Origin: a virus
Strand: one strand, 5' to 3'
IMG/VR virus record: IMGVR_UViG_3300046167_000825
Coordinates: 225,015-289,014 of that record
DNA: 64,000 nt
Below are positions 49,322-58,900 of the stretch, one piece after another (the first letter of the stretch is position 1; every line of letters starts with the position of its first letter). Below the pieces are notes generated by a model. It was not told where the DNA came from and ran no database searches. It saw only the letters and a list, made by a program, of their open reading frames with translations. The position numbers and the translations under genes are program-made.

Positions 49322-50257
49322 TTACTTCCACCCCCCACCGAGTTCTTTGTATTTCGCCAAAGCCCACCCATTGGCGTAGGCTGAAGGATACTTGTTGAAG
49401 CCTTTACCCTCATTGGGGGCATTGACGGTTTTCCCACCTTCAGTGACCGACTTCAGTTCGCCCTTCGCCATCTGAATCATTTTATCCCACAGTTTCTGAT
49501 TGGTCGCTTCTGGTTTCTTTTCTTTCGACACCAAGAATCTGTAAGCAACTCGGACAGAGGCTTGTTTAACTTTGGGAGTGGCTTCCTTTGCGACCTTCTC
49601 TCTTGTTTTCAACCACTTGACTCCTTGTTGGAGATCCGTGAAGAAAATCCTATCCTTTCGCAGTAAACCTCTCGATTTTTTTGCTCTTATCTCAACATTC
49701 TCAAACTTCCGACCCGTCCATTCCCAAAGGTATTGGTTGCTCACAACAAGTTGGCGGGTGACCCTTCCATTCTCCCACACGGGGAGGCGAATAGATATGC
49801 TCCCTCCAGTTTTCTTGGCTTTCGCTTTGGATTTCATGATGGCATCTTTGTTGGATTTCTTCCATGCTTTGTACTTGGAGTTCGCTGAAGAAGAACTAAG
49901 TGCTGGATCATGACCCCAGTTCCGTAAAGATATCTCCCATTTGGACATCCCCGTGCTACCAACGGGTTGTCCGATTTTCCCACCGAGCATTCTCCCATTG
50001 AAACCATTCTCTTGGGCTGCATTATCAAAGTCGACATCTGACCACTCTTTAACGGGCTTTGATTTCCGTCTCTTGATACGATGAAGGGAATCCAAACCAC
50101 TTTGAATACCACCCTCATCTTTCGCTTTCGCTCTATTGAGAGAAGCCTCCAAACGGGCTGGGTTCTTCGCCCACTCATCGAGAGCATCTTGACTCATATT
50201 GATAAGCCCTTTCCATTTGTCGTATATCTCTTTTTTCTCTTTGTCAGATCGTGCCAT
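49322..50257 (-). CDS. 311-aa protein with internal RVAYRFL tag
   Basis: N-terminal part (MSQDALDEWAKNPARLEASL; GNGR-type VGSTGMSKWEISLRNWGHDP) resembles domains in phage and bacterial DNA-associated proteins but is not recognised with confidence. Residues about 160-225 are beta-rich. The tag ASVRVAYRFLVSKEK lies about 75 residues before the C-terminus, and the last block (WDKMIQMAKGELKSVTEGGK, NKYPSAYANGWALAKYKEL) is a conserved-looking motif. GGGAGA precedes the ATG. A cluster of three tagged proteins lies within 9 kb. Confidence 0.65.
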   Translation of the reverse strand: MARSDKEKKEIYDKWKGLINMSQDALDEWAKNPARLEASLNRAKAKDEGGIQSGLDSLHRIKRRKSKPVKEWSDVDFDNAAQENGFNGRMLGGKIGQPVGSTGMSKWEISLRNWGHDPALSSSSANSKYKAWKKSNKDAIMKSKAKAKKTGGSISIRLPVWENGRVTRQLVVSNQYLWEWTGRKFENVEIRAKKSRGLLRKDRIFFTDLQQGVKWLKTREKVAKEATPKVKQASVRVAYRFLVSKEKKPEATNQKLWDKMIQMAKGELKSVTEGGKTVNAPNEGKGFNKYPSAYANGWALAKYKELGGGWK

Positions 50258-50325
50258 TTCGGTATTCTCCCTTTATCTAAAACACAGATATAGAATGGTT
50301 ATTATCCTATAAGGTGAGGGTAGAT

Positions 50326-50628
50326 ATGACAGACAAAGAAAAACACAAGATTATGAAGGAAGCCTTCAATGCTCAGAACATTCGTGTCTATGAATATATA
50401 GATGACGAAGGTCGTGTTTTTTGGTCATTCGTGGAAACAAAGAAGCGTGTCGATATGTATCGCCTCCGTCTAGTTGATCGTGTGGGATTACAGTTCGTTC
50501 GTTGGGTCTTTGAACTCCGAAACCTCATCAAGAAAAAAGTCGAAATACAAAAGGACGACTCACTCGGTGAGGAACAGTTGGTACGTGAGTTCAACTGGGG
50601 TACAACCAACAAATTGAAGAAAAAATAA
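50326..50628 (+). CDS. hypothetical basic protein, 100 aa
   Basis: ATG 50326 follows AGGTGAGG. The protein is charged, with alternating beta/helix (YEYIDDEGRVFWSFVETKK, RLRLVDRVGLQFVRWVFEL). No motif recognised. A TCCTATAA sequence upstream may be its promoter. Confidence 0.55.
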   Translation: MTDKEKHKIMKEAFNAQNIRVYEYIDDEGRVFWSFVETKKRVDMYRLRLVDRVGLQFVRWVFELRNLIKKKVEIQKDDSLGEEQLVREFNWGTTNKLKKK

Positions 50629-50696
50629 CTCCTCCCCTGCCCCTTTGAGAGAATGGTGGGTATCATACAACGCAACAGATAACTAAGGAGTCAACC

Positions 50697-50969
50697 ATGT
50701 CTGAAACTACTGTAATAGGTGATGTTGAAGAAACCACAATCACACAACTTAACTCTCTCCGTCAAGCAGCGAAGGATATCACTGCCGAGATCGGAAGCCT
50801 CGAAATCCGTAAAGCCCGTATTATTGGGTCAATGGGTGAAATCGAAACGAAAGCACAAGAACTGCTCGCCAATGAAGCAAAGCGTTTGAACATCCCAGAA
50901 GGTACTGCTTGGCAAGTCACTCCAGAAGGGAAAGCCATTGCTCTCTCAACAGAAGCCAACAACGGATAA
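50697..50969 (+). CDS. small helical protein, 90 aa
   Basis: TAAGGAG precedes the ATG. ITQLNSLRQAAKDITAEIG and KARIIGSMGEIETKAQELL are helical, and IPEGTAWQVTPEGKAIAL resembles the end of short phage tail or head proteins. Unknown function. A terminator follows. Confidence 0.6.
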   Translation: MSETTVIGDVEETTITQLNSLRQAAKDITAEIGSLEIRKARIIGSMGEIETKAQELLANEAKRLNIPEGTAWQVTPEGKAIALSTEANNG

Positions 50970-50996
50970 GCCTCCCAATAATAGGTTTATATTCAG

Positions 50997-51024
50997 AGGG
51001 CTGTGAATACACAGTCCTTTTTTT
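50997..51024 (+). terminator. terminator abutting the next ribosome site
   Basis: AGGGCTGTG and CACAGTCCT (one wobble) with AATA loop and a T run that continues into ATGGAG, the ribosome site for ATG 51036. Confidence 0.8.
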
Positions 51025-51035
51025 ATGGAGATTCT

Positions 51036-51614
51036 ATGTCTAACTTACGGAATAAAGTCATTCGTTTGGCACATCAAAACCCCGATTTACGCCCTCATCT
51101 TCTTCCTTTGCTTAAAGAAGCCTCAAAAGGACAAGCAAAAGCCGTTATCCAAAGCATCTTGAAAAGTCTTGACTTGAACGGTCTTGACCTTGAGGACTGT
51201 GTAGATGCTGTTCAACTCGACTCTCAGTGGCAAGCCTTCCTAGAAAGTCAGTACAAAATCGAGTTCAAGAAATCATACAAACTCTTGTCAAATGCTTATT
51301 CAAGAGATAATATAAGGGCTTTTCAAGAAACCTTCCCTCGCTCTAAGTTTTTCCAAAATGTGGATAGCACCAAAACGAGTAAATATGCTCTGGCTATCGT
51401 CAAGACGATGAAAGAAATCCTTCGGAGCAAAAAATCGTGGGAGTTCGGTGTTATGTTCGATGATATCGTTAAATATTGGCAAGGAGATGCTGCTGGGCGA
51501 ACTGCGTTGGTACAATCCGATGGTTTTCGTACAGATGTGATGTTCTTAACCACCGAGAAGAACTACGAGTCTCTTATCTGGGAAGAAACAGAGAGGTATT
51601 TACGTTCTCTCTAG
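51036..51614 (+). CDS. virion-type protein with KVIRLAHQNPDLRPHLLPLL leader, 192 aa
   Basis: The N-terminus MSNLRNKVIRLAHQNPDLR and PHLLPLLKEA is a helix-loop-helix-like leader that I recall from the starts of many large environmental phage virion proteins. It may be a second kind of virion tag. The rest (RSKKSWEFGVMFDDIVKYWQ and before) is helical with no catalytic motif. TATGGAG precedes the ATG. Confidence 0.55.
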   Translation: MSNLRNKVIRLAHQNPDLRPHLLPLLKEASKGQAKAVIQSILKSLDLNGLDLEDCVDAVQLDSQWQAFLESQYKIEFKKSYKLLSNAYSRDNIRAFQETFPRSKFFQNVDSTKTSKYALAIVKTMKEILRSKKSWEFGVMFDDIVKYWQGDAAGRTALVQSDGFRTDVMFLTTEKNYESLIWEETERYLRSL

Positions 51615-51640
51615 TCGCATCAATAAAAATCTTATATTTG

Positions 51641-51669
51641 AACCTCCTATGTACATAGGGGGTTTTTTT
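51641..51669 (+). terminator. terminator whose 3' arm is the next ribosome site
   Basis: ACCTCCTAT and ATAGGGGGT (one wobble) enclose GTAC, followed by seven Ts that touch the ATG at 51670. AGGGGG in the 3' arm is the only ribosome site for that gene. Confidence 0.75.
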
Positions 51670-52566
51670 ATGTCTGTTGCTTTCAAACAAGGGGACACTA
51701 TCGGGAGAGGGGATCTAGATATCTTCCTCTCAAACTCAAACGGAAATGTCGCTAATGCCTACGAGATTTTCTTCGGACTATATTATGTCGACCCAATAAC
51801 GACAGCAGAAGTTCTCATTGGGGGAGATAAACGACAACCAATGAACCCCTCTGTCGGGGAATACTATGCCGCACTCGCTATACCTATGGGTAGTACAGTA
51901 GGCGATTATCGCATCCGATGGACTTTCAAAGAGTTCTCTAGTTCCCCCTACCAACAAGTTGTACAAGAGTTCAATGTCGTGGGAGAAGCACTCATCACAA
52001 CCACAACCAAATACACTCAGTGCGAACAAGACATGATTCACAAACTAAGAATCTTACTCCGTGACCAAAACCCCGACAAGTTCTACCACTTCAGACCACC
52101 CGAACACGAAGGAAGCATCGGAAGATACAACCAAGTCTTCGGTTACATCTGGGAAGACGAAGAACTCCTAGAATACCTCGAACGCTCTCTCGACTGGTGG
52201 AACATGATGCCACCCGAAACCGAAATGCTCTCCGATATCGACAAACTCGTCCGTTCAAAACCAGCATGGCGTACTGCAATCCTATGGGGAGCAATCGTCC
52301 ACGCTGCAACTGCTCTCGCCTTCAACTGGGTCGCTGATGAGTTCGACTACTCCATCGGAGGTGTTTCACTCTCCATCGAAAAATCATCCAAGTACGAAGG
52401 ACTCAAATCCAACGCTGAAGGACAACTCCAAATCGCAACTGAAGCCAAACAAAGAACAACTAAGTACATGAGGTCTTTACAGCAGCCCCGCTTTGGAAGA
52501 GGTGTGCGGTCAGCCTTCGGCCCACATGTTGGTTCTGGTGTTCTTTCTCCCAGAAAGTTCGTTTAG
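51670..52566 (+). CDS. probable neck/head-completion or tail protein, 298 aa
   Basis: ATG 51670 is adjacent to the terminator T run. The N-terminus (FKQGDTIGRGDLDIFLSNSN, YEIFFGLYYVDPITTAEVLI) is a beta-rich virion domain. The middle (EQDMIHKLRILLRDQNPDKF, EDEELLEYLERSLDWWNMMP) is helical, and the C-terminus (FGRGVRSAFGPHVGSGVLSP) is Gly-rich. Its size and style suggest a neck, connector or baseplate protein. No family is recognised with certainty. A complex terminator follows. Confidence 0.55.
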   Translation: MSVAFKQGDTIGRGDLDIFLSNSNGNVANAYEIFFGLYYVDPITTAEVLIGGDKRQPMNPSVGEYYAALAIPMGSTVGDYRIRWTFKEFSSSPYQQVVQEFNVVGEALITTTTKYTQCEQDMIHKLRILLRDQNPDKFYHFRPPEHEGSIGRYNQVFGYIWEDEELLEYLERSLDWWNMMPPETEMLSDIDKLVRSKPAWRTAILWGAIVHAATALAFNWVADEFDYSIGGVSLSIEKSSKYEGLKSNAEGQLQIATEAKQRTTKYMRSLQQPRFGRGVRSAFGPHVGSGVLSPRKFV

Positions 52567-52591
52567 CAAGGTTAAAACTGGCTTTTCGACT

Positions 52592-52639
52592 AGTTCGCTC
52601 ACTCTGTAGTTCGCTACTCGGTGGGCGAGTTTTGTTTTT
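52592..52639 (+). terminator. branched hairpin terminator
   Basis: TTCGCTCAC pairs with GTGGGCGAG (two wobbles). Within the loop GTAG-TTCG-CTAC forms a second perfect hairpin. TTTTGTTTTT follows. It separates the structural gene from the endonuclease cluster. Confidence 0.7.
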
Positions 52640-52734
52640 AGTGCATCTACTGGGTTTGTGGGTTTTTCTCCCTTTACGAACCACGAAGTTTGTGCTATTC
52701 TATTCAAGAACACCTAGAAAGGAGATTCTTGGAT

Positions 52735-53973
52735 ATGAAAGTTTGTCAGCATTGTGGTCAGTCGTTTAAGGGAAGAATAAGTCGGGAGCATAAGGTCAAG
52801 TGTGCTGGTTGGGAGAACCCACCACCGTTGATGTGCTTGTGTGGTTTTTACACAGAGAGCCAGAGGGAGGACAAAGCCCACAAGAAGACTTGCTATGTTT
52901 GGCAGACGAGGGATAAGAAAGCGATAGCCCAAGCAAGGAGGAAACAACGAGCATTGGAGGTCTATGGTACGACCTCTCCCGTGAGCAAGTCAGCCTTAGC
53001 CCAGCAAGGAGTCAAGTCTGGTCGAAAGGGTTTGGATACTAGCACGGTGATAGAACGCTTCAAGGCGAAGCACGGGGGTGCGTATGATTATTCCAATGTG
53101 GTGTATGTTAATGCTCACACGAAGGTTGAGATAACTTGTCTTGCTCATGATTATACATTCAAGCAGAGGGCGAGGGATCATTGGGATGGGAATGGTTGTT
53201 CTTTGTGTGCTAGGGAGGCTATCTCTATTAGTCGTTTGGTTTCTTTTGATGAGTGGGAGGCATCGTGTGTGGCACGGCATGGTGCTATCTATGATTATTC
53301 CAAGATTGTTTTCTGGCTTGGCACTAACGAAAAGTATGTGATTGGTTGTAAGACTTGTGGTTCAGACTTTGAGCAGAGGGCGAGTAGTCATTATCAGCAT
53401 GGTTGCCCCAAGTGTGGTCAGAAACAACGAGAGATTTCTTGCACCAAGACTCACGATCAGTTCCTTTCCGAAGCAGAGATGGCACACGGGAGTGATAAGT
53501 ATGAATATCTGTCAGAGTACAACCATTCCAAAGAAAAGGTGACCATTCGTTGTATCCCTTGTGATTATGTCTTTGAGCAAGAGGCGAGTGAGCATACTAG
53601 GGGTAGTGGTTGTCCGAACTGTTGTAAGGGGAAGTCCGAAAGATTGTTCGGTGAGTGTCTGGCTGAGTTGCTTCCCGATGTGGAGATATGGGATGCACGG
53701 AAGTACGATTGGTTGATGAACTCCAACACGGGATATCCTCTTGAACTAGATTTCTTTATCCCTTCCTTGAAGATTGCTTTCGAGGTACAAGGCAGACAAC
53801 ACTATGAAGAAATTGAAAAGTGGGGTGGTTCAGACAAACTGTCCTCCCAGCAAGATCGAGATGACATCAAGCGAACCCTTTGTGAATCGGAGGGGGTTAC
53901 CTTGTATGAGTATGACTTGCGAGAGGGTCGTGACAAATCTTCTATGGAGTCATGGCTTAAAGGAGTGCTTTGA
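52735..53973 (+). CDS. Vsr/EDxHD-like endonuclease with three zinc repeats, 412 aa
   Basis: The N-terminus has a C2H2-like motif (VCQHCGQSFKGRISREHKVKC) and a second one. Then three units of the pattern YDYSxVxY...KVxIxC...CxxC follow (ending CSLC, CPKC, CPNC). The last 110 residues are nuclease-like: LELDFFIPSLKIAFEVQGRQ, HYEEIEK and RDDIKRTLCESEGVTLYEY, as in the Vsr-related EDxHD homing endonucleases such as I-Bth0305I. It is likely a free-standing mobile endonuclease. ATG 52735 is chosen, with GGAG upstream. Confidence 0.75.
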   Translation: MKVCQHCGQSFKGRISREHKVKCAGWENPPPLMCLCGFYTESQREDKAHKKTCYVWQTRDKKAIAQARRKQRALEVYGTTSPVSKSALAQQGVKSGRKGLDTSTVIERFKAKHGGAYDYSNVVYVNAHTKVEITCLAHDYTFKQRARDHWDGNGCSLCAREAISISRLVSFDEWEASCVARHGAIYDYSKIVFWLGTNEKYVIGCKTCGSDFEQRASSHYQHGCPKCGQKQREISCTKTHDQFLSEAEMAHGSDKYEYLSEYNHSKEKVTIRCIPCDYVFEQEASEHTRGSGCPNCCKGKSERLFGECLAELLPDVEIWDARKYDWLMNSNTGYPLELDFFIPSLKIAFEVQGRQHYEEIEKWGGSDKLSSQQDRDDIKRTLCESEGVTLYEYDLREGRDKSSMESWLKGVL

Positions 53974-55469
53974 TGGTGAGGTTGACAACACAAGATATAA
54001 TAGATCAATTGGTCGCTTTGAATGGTGAGGCACACTTTGATTATTCGAGAGTGTTGTGGCGAGGGAAATCCGTGAAGGTCACTATTGGTTGTAAGGCTTG
54101 TGGTGGTTGGTTTGATATGTTGACTCGCTATCACAAGCAAGGGAAGGGTTGTCCCTCGTGTGAACTTGATACTTTTGTTCAGACCAAACTGATCCCAAAG
54201 TTCCGAGAGGTTCATGGGGATAACTACGACTATTCTGCTATGGTTTATATGGGCTTAAACACAAAGGTTTCTATAATCTGTTCAGAGCATGGGGTGTTCC
54301 ATCAAAAACCAAATAAGCACCTCAAAGGTCAAGGGTGTGTTCGATGTGCTGGGACTCACCGACACACAACAGTCGAGTTTATATCCAAAGCCCAGCAAGC
54401 ACATCAATTTCGTTATACTTATGATGTCTGCAATTATGTGTCAGCCCACAAAAAAGTCCAAATAACGTGTCCCACACACGGGGTGTTCTCACAAACTCCA
54501 AGTAAGCATCTCAGAGGTGCTGGTTGCCCCTCTTGTGCAAACAATGTGAGGCTTTCTCACGCTGTGATCTTATCTCGGATTGAGCGATGGCATCCCAATA
54601 AGTTTGAGGTATTGCCCTTTTCTTATGAGAATACCAAAAGCAAGATATCTCTTGTTTGCCGAGATTGTACTTTGGTGGCTTCAAAAACTCTCTGTGGTTG
54701 GGAGTTGGGTTGTGTTTCATGTAATAGGAAAACACAGTCAGAGGCTTATTCTAATAGGAAACTGACAGAGTTCAAGGCTTTTTGGGGTGATCTATTTGAT
54801 TACACAGACACCAAAATCCTAGATAGTTCATCCCGAATGATTGTTCGTTGTCGGAAACACGACTATGTCTTTGAACAAGATGTGAGTCTTCATTTGCTTT
54901 ACAATGGTTGTTCTCTTTGTCGGGGGGAGAAGATTTCTCTGTCTAAGATGAAAACCCGAGAGGAAGCCCTACATGAGATGTCGGAAACTCATAAGGATTC
55001 TTATGATTACACTCATTTTGAGTATCTTGGTGTGACCATTCCTTCTTGGATTGGTTGTAGGACTTGTGGGGGTAGATTTAAGCAAAGCCTAGATAATCAT
55101 AAGAGAGGACACGGTTGCCCCAAGTGTTCAACGGGGAAATCCGAAAGATTGTTTGGAGAGTGCCTCAAAGAACTAGGGTACAAGGCGAACAAGGTGCGAC
55201 CACAGTGGCTACGCAACCACGAAACTGGCTATCCCCTCGAACTGGACTTTTACATCCCAGAACTCAAGATTGCCTTTGAAGTGCAAGGACTCCAACATTA
55301 TGAACCCGTTGAATATTTTGGTGGTGTAGAGAACTTCAAGAAAGTGCAGAAGAGGGACAAACTCAAGAGGTTCTTATGTTACATGAGTGGGGTTATTCTC
55401 CATGAATATGATCTACGGGATGGAAAGGATAAAGAATCCATCAAGAACTATCTGAACAGCATCCTTTGA
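53973..55469 (+). CDS. Vsr/EDxHD-like endonuclease with six zinc repeats, 498 aa
   Basis: Paralogue of the preceding gene, starting in its stop (TGATGG) with AAGGAG upstream. Six zinc repeats end in CPSC, CVRC, CPSC, CVSC, CSLC and CPKC. The nuclease domain (SERLFGECLKELGYKANKVR, LELDFYIPELKIAFEVQGLQ, KRDKLKRFLCYMSGVILHEY) is closely similar to that of the first. The doubled repeat number suggests that repeats were gained or lost as modules. Catalytic acidic and His residues look preserved in both. Confidence 0.75.
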   Translation: MVRLTTQDIIDQLVALNGEAHFDYSRVLWRGKSVKVTIGCKACGGWFDMLTRYHKQGKGCPSCELDTFVQTKLIPKFREVHGDNYDYSAMVYMGLNTKVSIICSEHGVFHQKPNKHLKGQGCVRCAGTHRHTTVEFISKAQQAHQFRYTYDVCNYVSAHKKVQITCPTHGVFSQTPSKHLRGAGCPSCANNVRLSHAVILSRIERWHPNKFEVLPFSYENTKSKISLVCRDCTLVASKTLCGWELGCVSCNRKTQSEAYSNRKLTEFKAFWGDLFDYTDTKILDSSSRMIVRCRKHDYVFEQDVSLHLLYNGCSLCRGEKISLSKMKTREEALHEMSETHKDSYDYTHFEYLGVTIPSWIGCRTCGGRFKQSLDNHKRGHGCPKCSTGKSERLFGECLKELGYKANKVRPQWLRNHETGYPLELDFYIPELKIAFEVQGLQHYEPVEYFGGVENFKKVQKRDKLKRFLCYMSGVILHEYDLRDGKDKESIKNYLNSIL

Positions 55470-55569
55470 ACGAACTAGAACTAGAGATACACAAACTAGA
55501 CAGTCCAAAAACAAAAAAACCACCCTGAGACTAATCTACAATTTCGGATGAAAATCTTTCTTAAAGTTC

Positions 55570-55580
55570 TTTCGGTATAG
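55570..55580 (+). promoter_or_regulatory. TTTCGGTATAG promoter-like motif
   Basis: A CGGTATAG variant, 24 bases before ATG 55604, in the gap after the endonuclease genes. Confidence 0.35.
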
Positions 55581-55603
55581 TCTTTCGTAACTAAGGAGGT
55601 TGT

Positions 55604-55843
55604 ATGCCAGCGAAGAAGATATCTCAAGAAGTTGTCATTGCGAGATTTAAGGCAGCCCACGCTCACGAACCCGACCGTTATGACTATTCGAGAGTGGTTT
55701 ATGATAGGGCAATTGGTAAAGTGGAAATCAAATGTAATAAGTGTGGGAACTGGTTTTTCCAAAAGGCTAGATGGCATTGGAGAGGGCATGGCTGTGCGAA
55801 GTGTAACTTAGGCACGGAGCATCTTCGGAAGCCGAAGCGATAA
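55604..55843 (+). CDS. single zinc-repeat protein, 79 aa
   Basis: One repeat unit of the type found in the two endonucleases: FKAAHAHEPDRYDYSRVVYD, then KVEIKCNKCGNWFFQKARWH and GCAKCNLG, without the nuclease domain. It has its own AAGGAGG site and a promoter-like motif. It could be a repressor or DNA-binding remnant of a third endonuclease. Confidence 0.7.
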   Translation: MPAKKISQEVVIARFKAAHAHEPDRYDYSRVVYDRAIGKVEIKCNKCGNWFFQKARWHWRGHGCAKCNLGTEHLRKPKR

Positions 55844-55920
55844 GTTCTCTATATCTTTGTGGTATTGATAACCTATCTATATCTATGTATAGTCAGACCG
55901 TATTTGAAAGGGTGGATAAT

Positions 55921-58900
55921 ATGAGTAAAAAGTATTGGGATAAGAAAGTCAGCACATCAGACAAGAAAGATTCTTGGCAAGAACCGTTCAGTAGGGATTC
56001 CAATGTCTCTGCGAAGGCAATCCAAGCGATTGATACTTTGCTGGGTTTTTCTGGTTCGTGGATGGGTGCTTACGGTGAGCCGTATGTTTCGACAGAAGAT
56101 CAGAGGAGAACCAATGACGCTCCTAGTTCTAATCCCAACTGGCGAGTAAGCAATCTTGGTCGTTTTGGTTACCCCGAACTGAACTTCATCCCTTACAATT
56201 ATCGTACGAATACGATGGGTTCAAAGGGTGGTTCACTTGTAGGTCATCCGATTTCTTTTTCGATTGTGGGTTCGACTGTAAAGAACTCCGATCATTATTG
56301 GTCAATAGGGAATCCCACGACACTTGTTTTGACTAGTACTTCCACACTGACAGATATCTATGGTGATTTGTCCTTGTTGGTTGCAGAGGGGCTTTATTTT
56401 GTCGTTTCTGAGACTGGTGCAGAAAGAGGTGGGAAAGAGTTTGTTATAGACAGCATCTTCCCGAAGGAAGAATACGGTCAGAGTGCCAAGTTTGAAGTTT
56501 TCCGTGTGACGGGAGTGGACAATGCTCTCGGTCGTATCACTTTCGATAAGCCCATCGACAAGTTCTTTGAACTCCCAGCCAAGCCTCAGTTGGAGGGCAT
56601 CACTCTTTTCAAGCCTTATGTTTCTCGTGTTGTGGCTGTTCCAGAGAGTGGTGACAAAGGTGCAGAGAAGACCTTCGTGGTCATTACCCCCGAACAATCA
56701 GCCCATAATGACTTGAACCCAAGCAGTGACAATGTGGCTTTCGATTCATTGGCAAATGTTGGTGCAGCGAACGATAGAGGTTTCTTACTTCCCATTCCCA
56801 TCCCTCTCAAGAATCTTAATGGTCGCCTCGAAAGAGTTGCCGCGAAGACAGACGGTCGTGGTGTTTGGCGAATAGACAATGTTCCGACTGGTCATGGTCT
56901 ATCTGGTGGTGAGATCATTCATATCACATCTGTTGATATCACGGGTTTCACATCTGAAGCCCCTTTCAAAGCCAACTCTATGTTGGGGTGGTTTGAGGTC
57001 ATTGAGAATATTGGGGCTACGGGTCTTATTTTATCTCGTGCAATAGAGATCAATGCCAACACGGGTGAGATTGTTGACGACAGTGTTTTGTTCGTGGATT
57101 CAGTTGCCGAGCCAACGGCTAGTGTCTTGCTTGAGTTCAGTGTCCATGAAGCCGTTTCTGAGATTTTTAAGGGTGATTACAATGCCGACAAAGTGTCAGC
57201 GTGTCGTTTAACGAATCTCATTGACCCGAATTGGGTTGACCGAACTACCAAGCAAGTCAATGACGATGTGTCTGGGACTTTATTTGGTGGTTCTCCAGCG
57301 AAAGCAGACCGTTCGATTATCACAACGAACAAAGATGGTAGTTCGTATGCCGATGCTGGAAATCTTTTAGATTTGGGCTTCCGAATGGTTGTCTTCCCCG
57401 CCAAAGAAGTGGGTGGTAATGCCGTACCCGATTTTGAGAAGCCAATCACTTCCAATGAGGTGATTATAGACCCTAGCCTTTCTGAGAAACAGACTCTCGA
57501 TATTGATTACAGTGCTGGTACAATCACATTGTCCCACGCTCCCGTTAGTGGTGGTCAAATCGCTCCCAATGGCATTGTCGGTACATCTGTTGGTGGTAAC
57601 AACCCTCGTGGTGAGGTTGTCTTATTTGTTTCTTGTGTTCCTTATTCAATGGAGAGAGGTCAGACTGGTGCTGGGGTATCCATAACGGGTGGTGATTTAC
57701 GCTTTGCTGATCATGGCGTTGAGCAAATCTCTTACGCATCGACATTGGGTCAGACTGTCACGATGGAACTCGTACACGATTCTGGTGGTGGTGTTTACGC
57801 TGTTGAGACCAACGAGAAGATTCCGAGTAGTGGTTATTTCTCAGTGGTGGAGAAGGATGAAACCAATCCCCTAGAGAGTTCTTCTTGGTCATCTCGTCCA
57901 GAACGCCTTGATTTAACCATTTTGGGTGAAGGTCTTTTCAAGTCCATTGAGTTTCTAGGTTCATCTGCCACTCCCAATGGTTACCGTCACACTTACCGTC
58001 TTGTGGGTACAAGTTCTCTCACACCATTGATTTTGAATGACCACAACTTAATATTGCGTAAGCAGAACATCCATTTTGTAGCCCCAAAGGGGGATAACAC
58101 CTATGGTTCGGCTTGGAGAAGTGATAATGTTCGTTTTGCCTTCGCTGACATTGAGGTCAATGTCGATGGGAGTACCACTGTTTTCCCGACAGCCGTTAAA
58201 GGCCCAGCCCAAGAACTCCGTTCGCAGTTCCCACTCGGAAGCGAACTAGACTGGGGTCGTGTTGCTTTCAATCGAACTTCTCAGAGATGGACAATCAGTT
58301 CTCCCACTCACAAAGACACCGATGAGTACCAAATAGGCTTGGAAGTTTTACGAGGTAAGGCATTTATCACGGATTATTTAGAAGGCGACACAGACATTAA
58401 GACTGTGACTTTCGGTATTGATACCATCACCCCTCAATTGAGTCACACTCTCGATGTGTTGGATGTGAATATCGCTGAGAGTGATGGAAGTAAAGCATTG
58501 CAGATGGTGAAACTTTTCCTAGTGTTCCCTCATTTGCGAACACTTTGTTTTGGTGAATCCCTTGTGTCTCAAGATAAGACTTGGACGGCAGAAACCTTTG
58601 GGGATAATCGTTTGGTTCTCGCCTTGCGTTCTTATGAGGGAGGCATCCTTAAAAATGATTCAAACAACCCCGTGAACTGGTTGTCTGTCGGTGTCCCCGA
58701 CAATCAACCCCTTGCTACGACAGTGTTAGCCATAAATACAATGGCATCGGGATTAGGCTTTGGTGCTATCGCTCAAGAGATGACTGGTACAAACGAGGGA
58801 CGTATTCTCCTCACAGAGCGTTGTGTTGAGGTCATGCCTTCAAACCCAATGTTGTTCTCTGATGAAATCACCGTTGGTTCTCCTTTCATTGCTGGGGATA

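Noticed and set aside
52566-55921. Group I intron containing the endonuclease genes
   Set aside because: The upstream gene appears to end naturally and no P7/R/S-like core elements were found; the endonucleases look free-standing.
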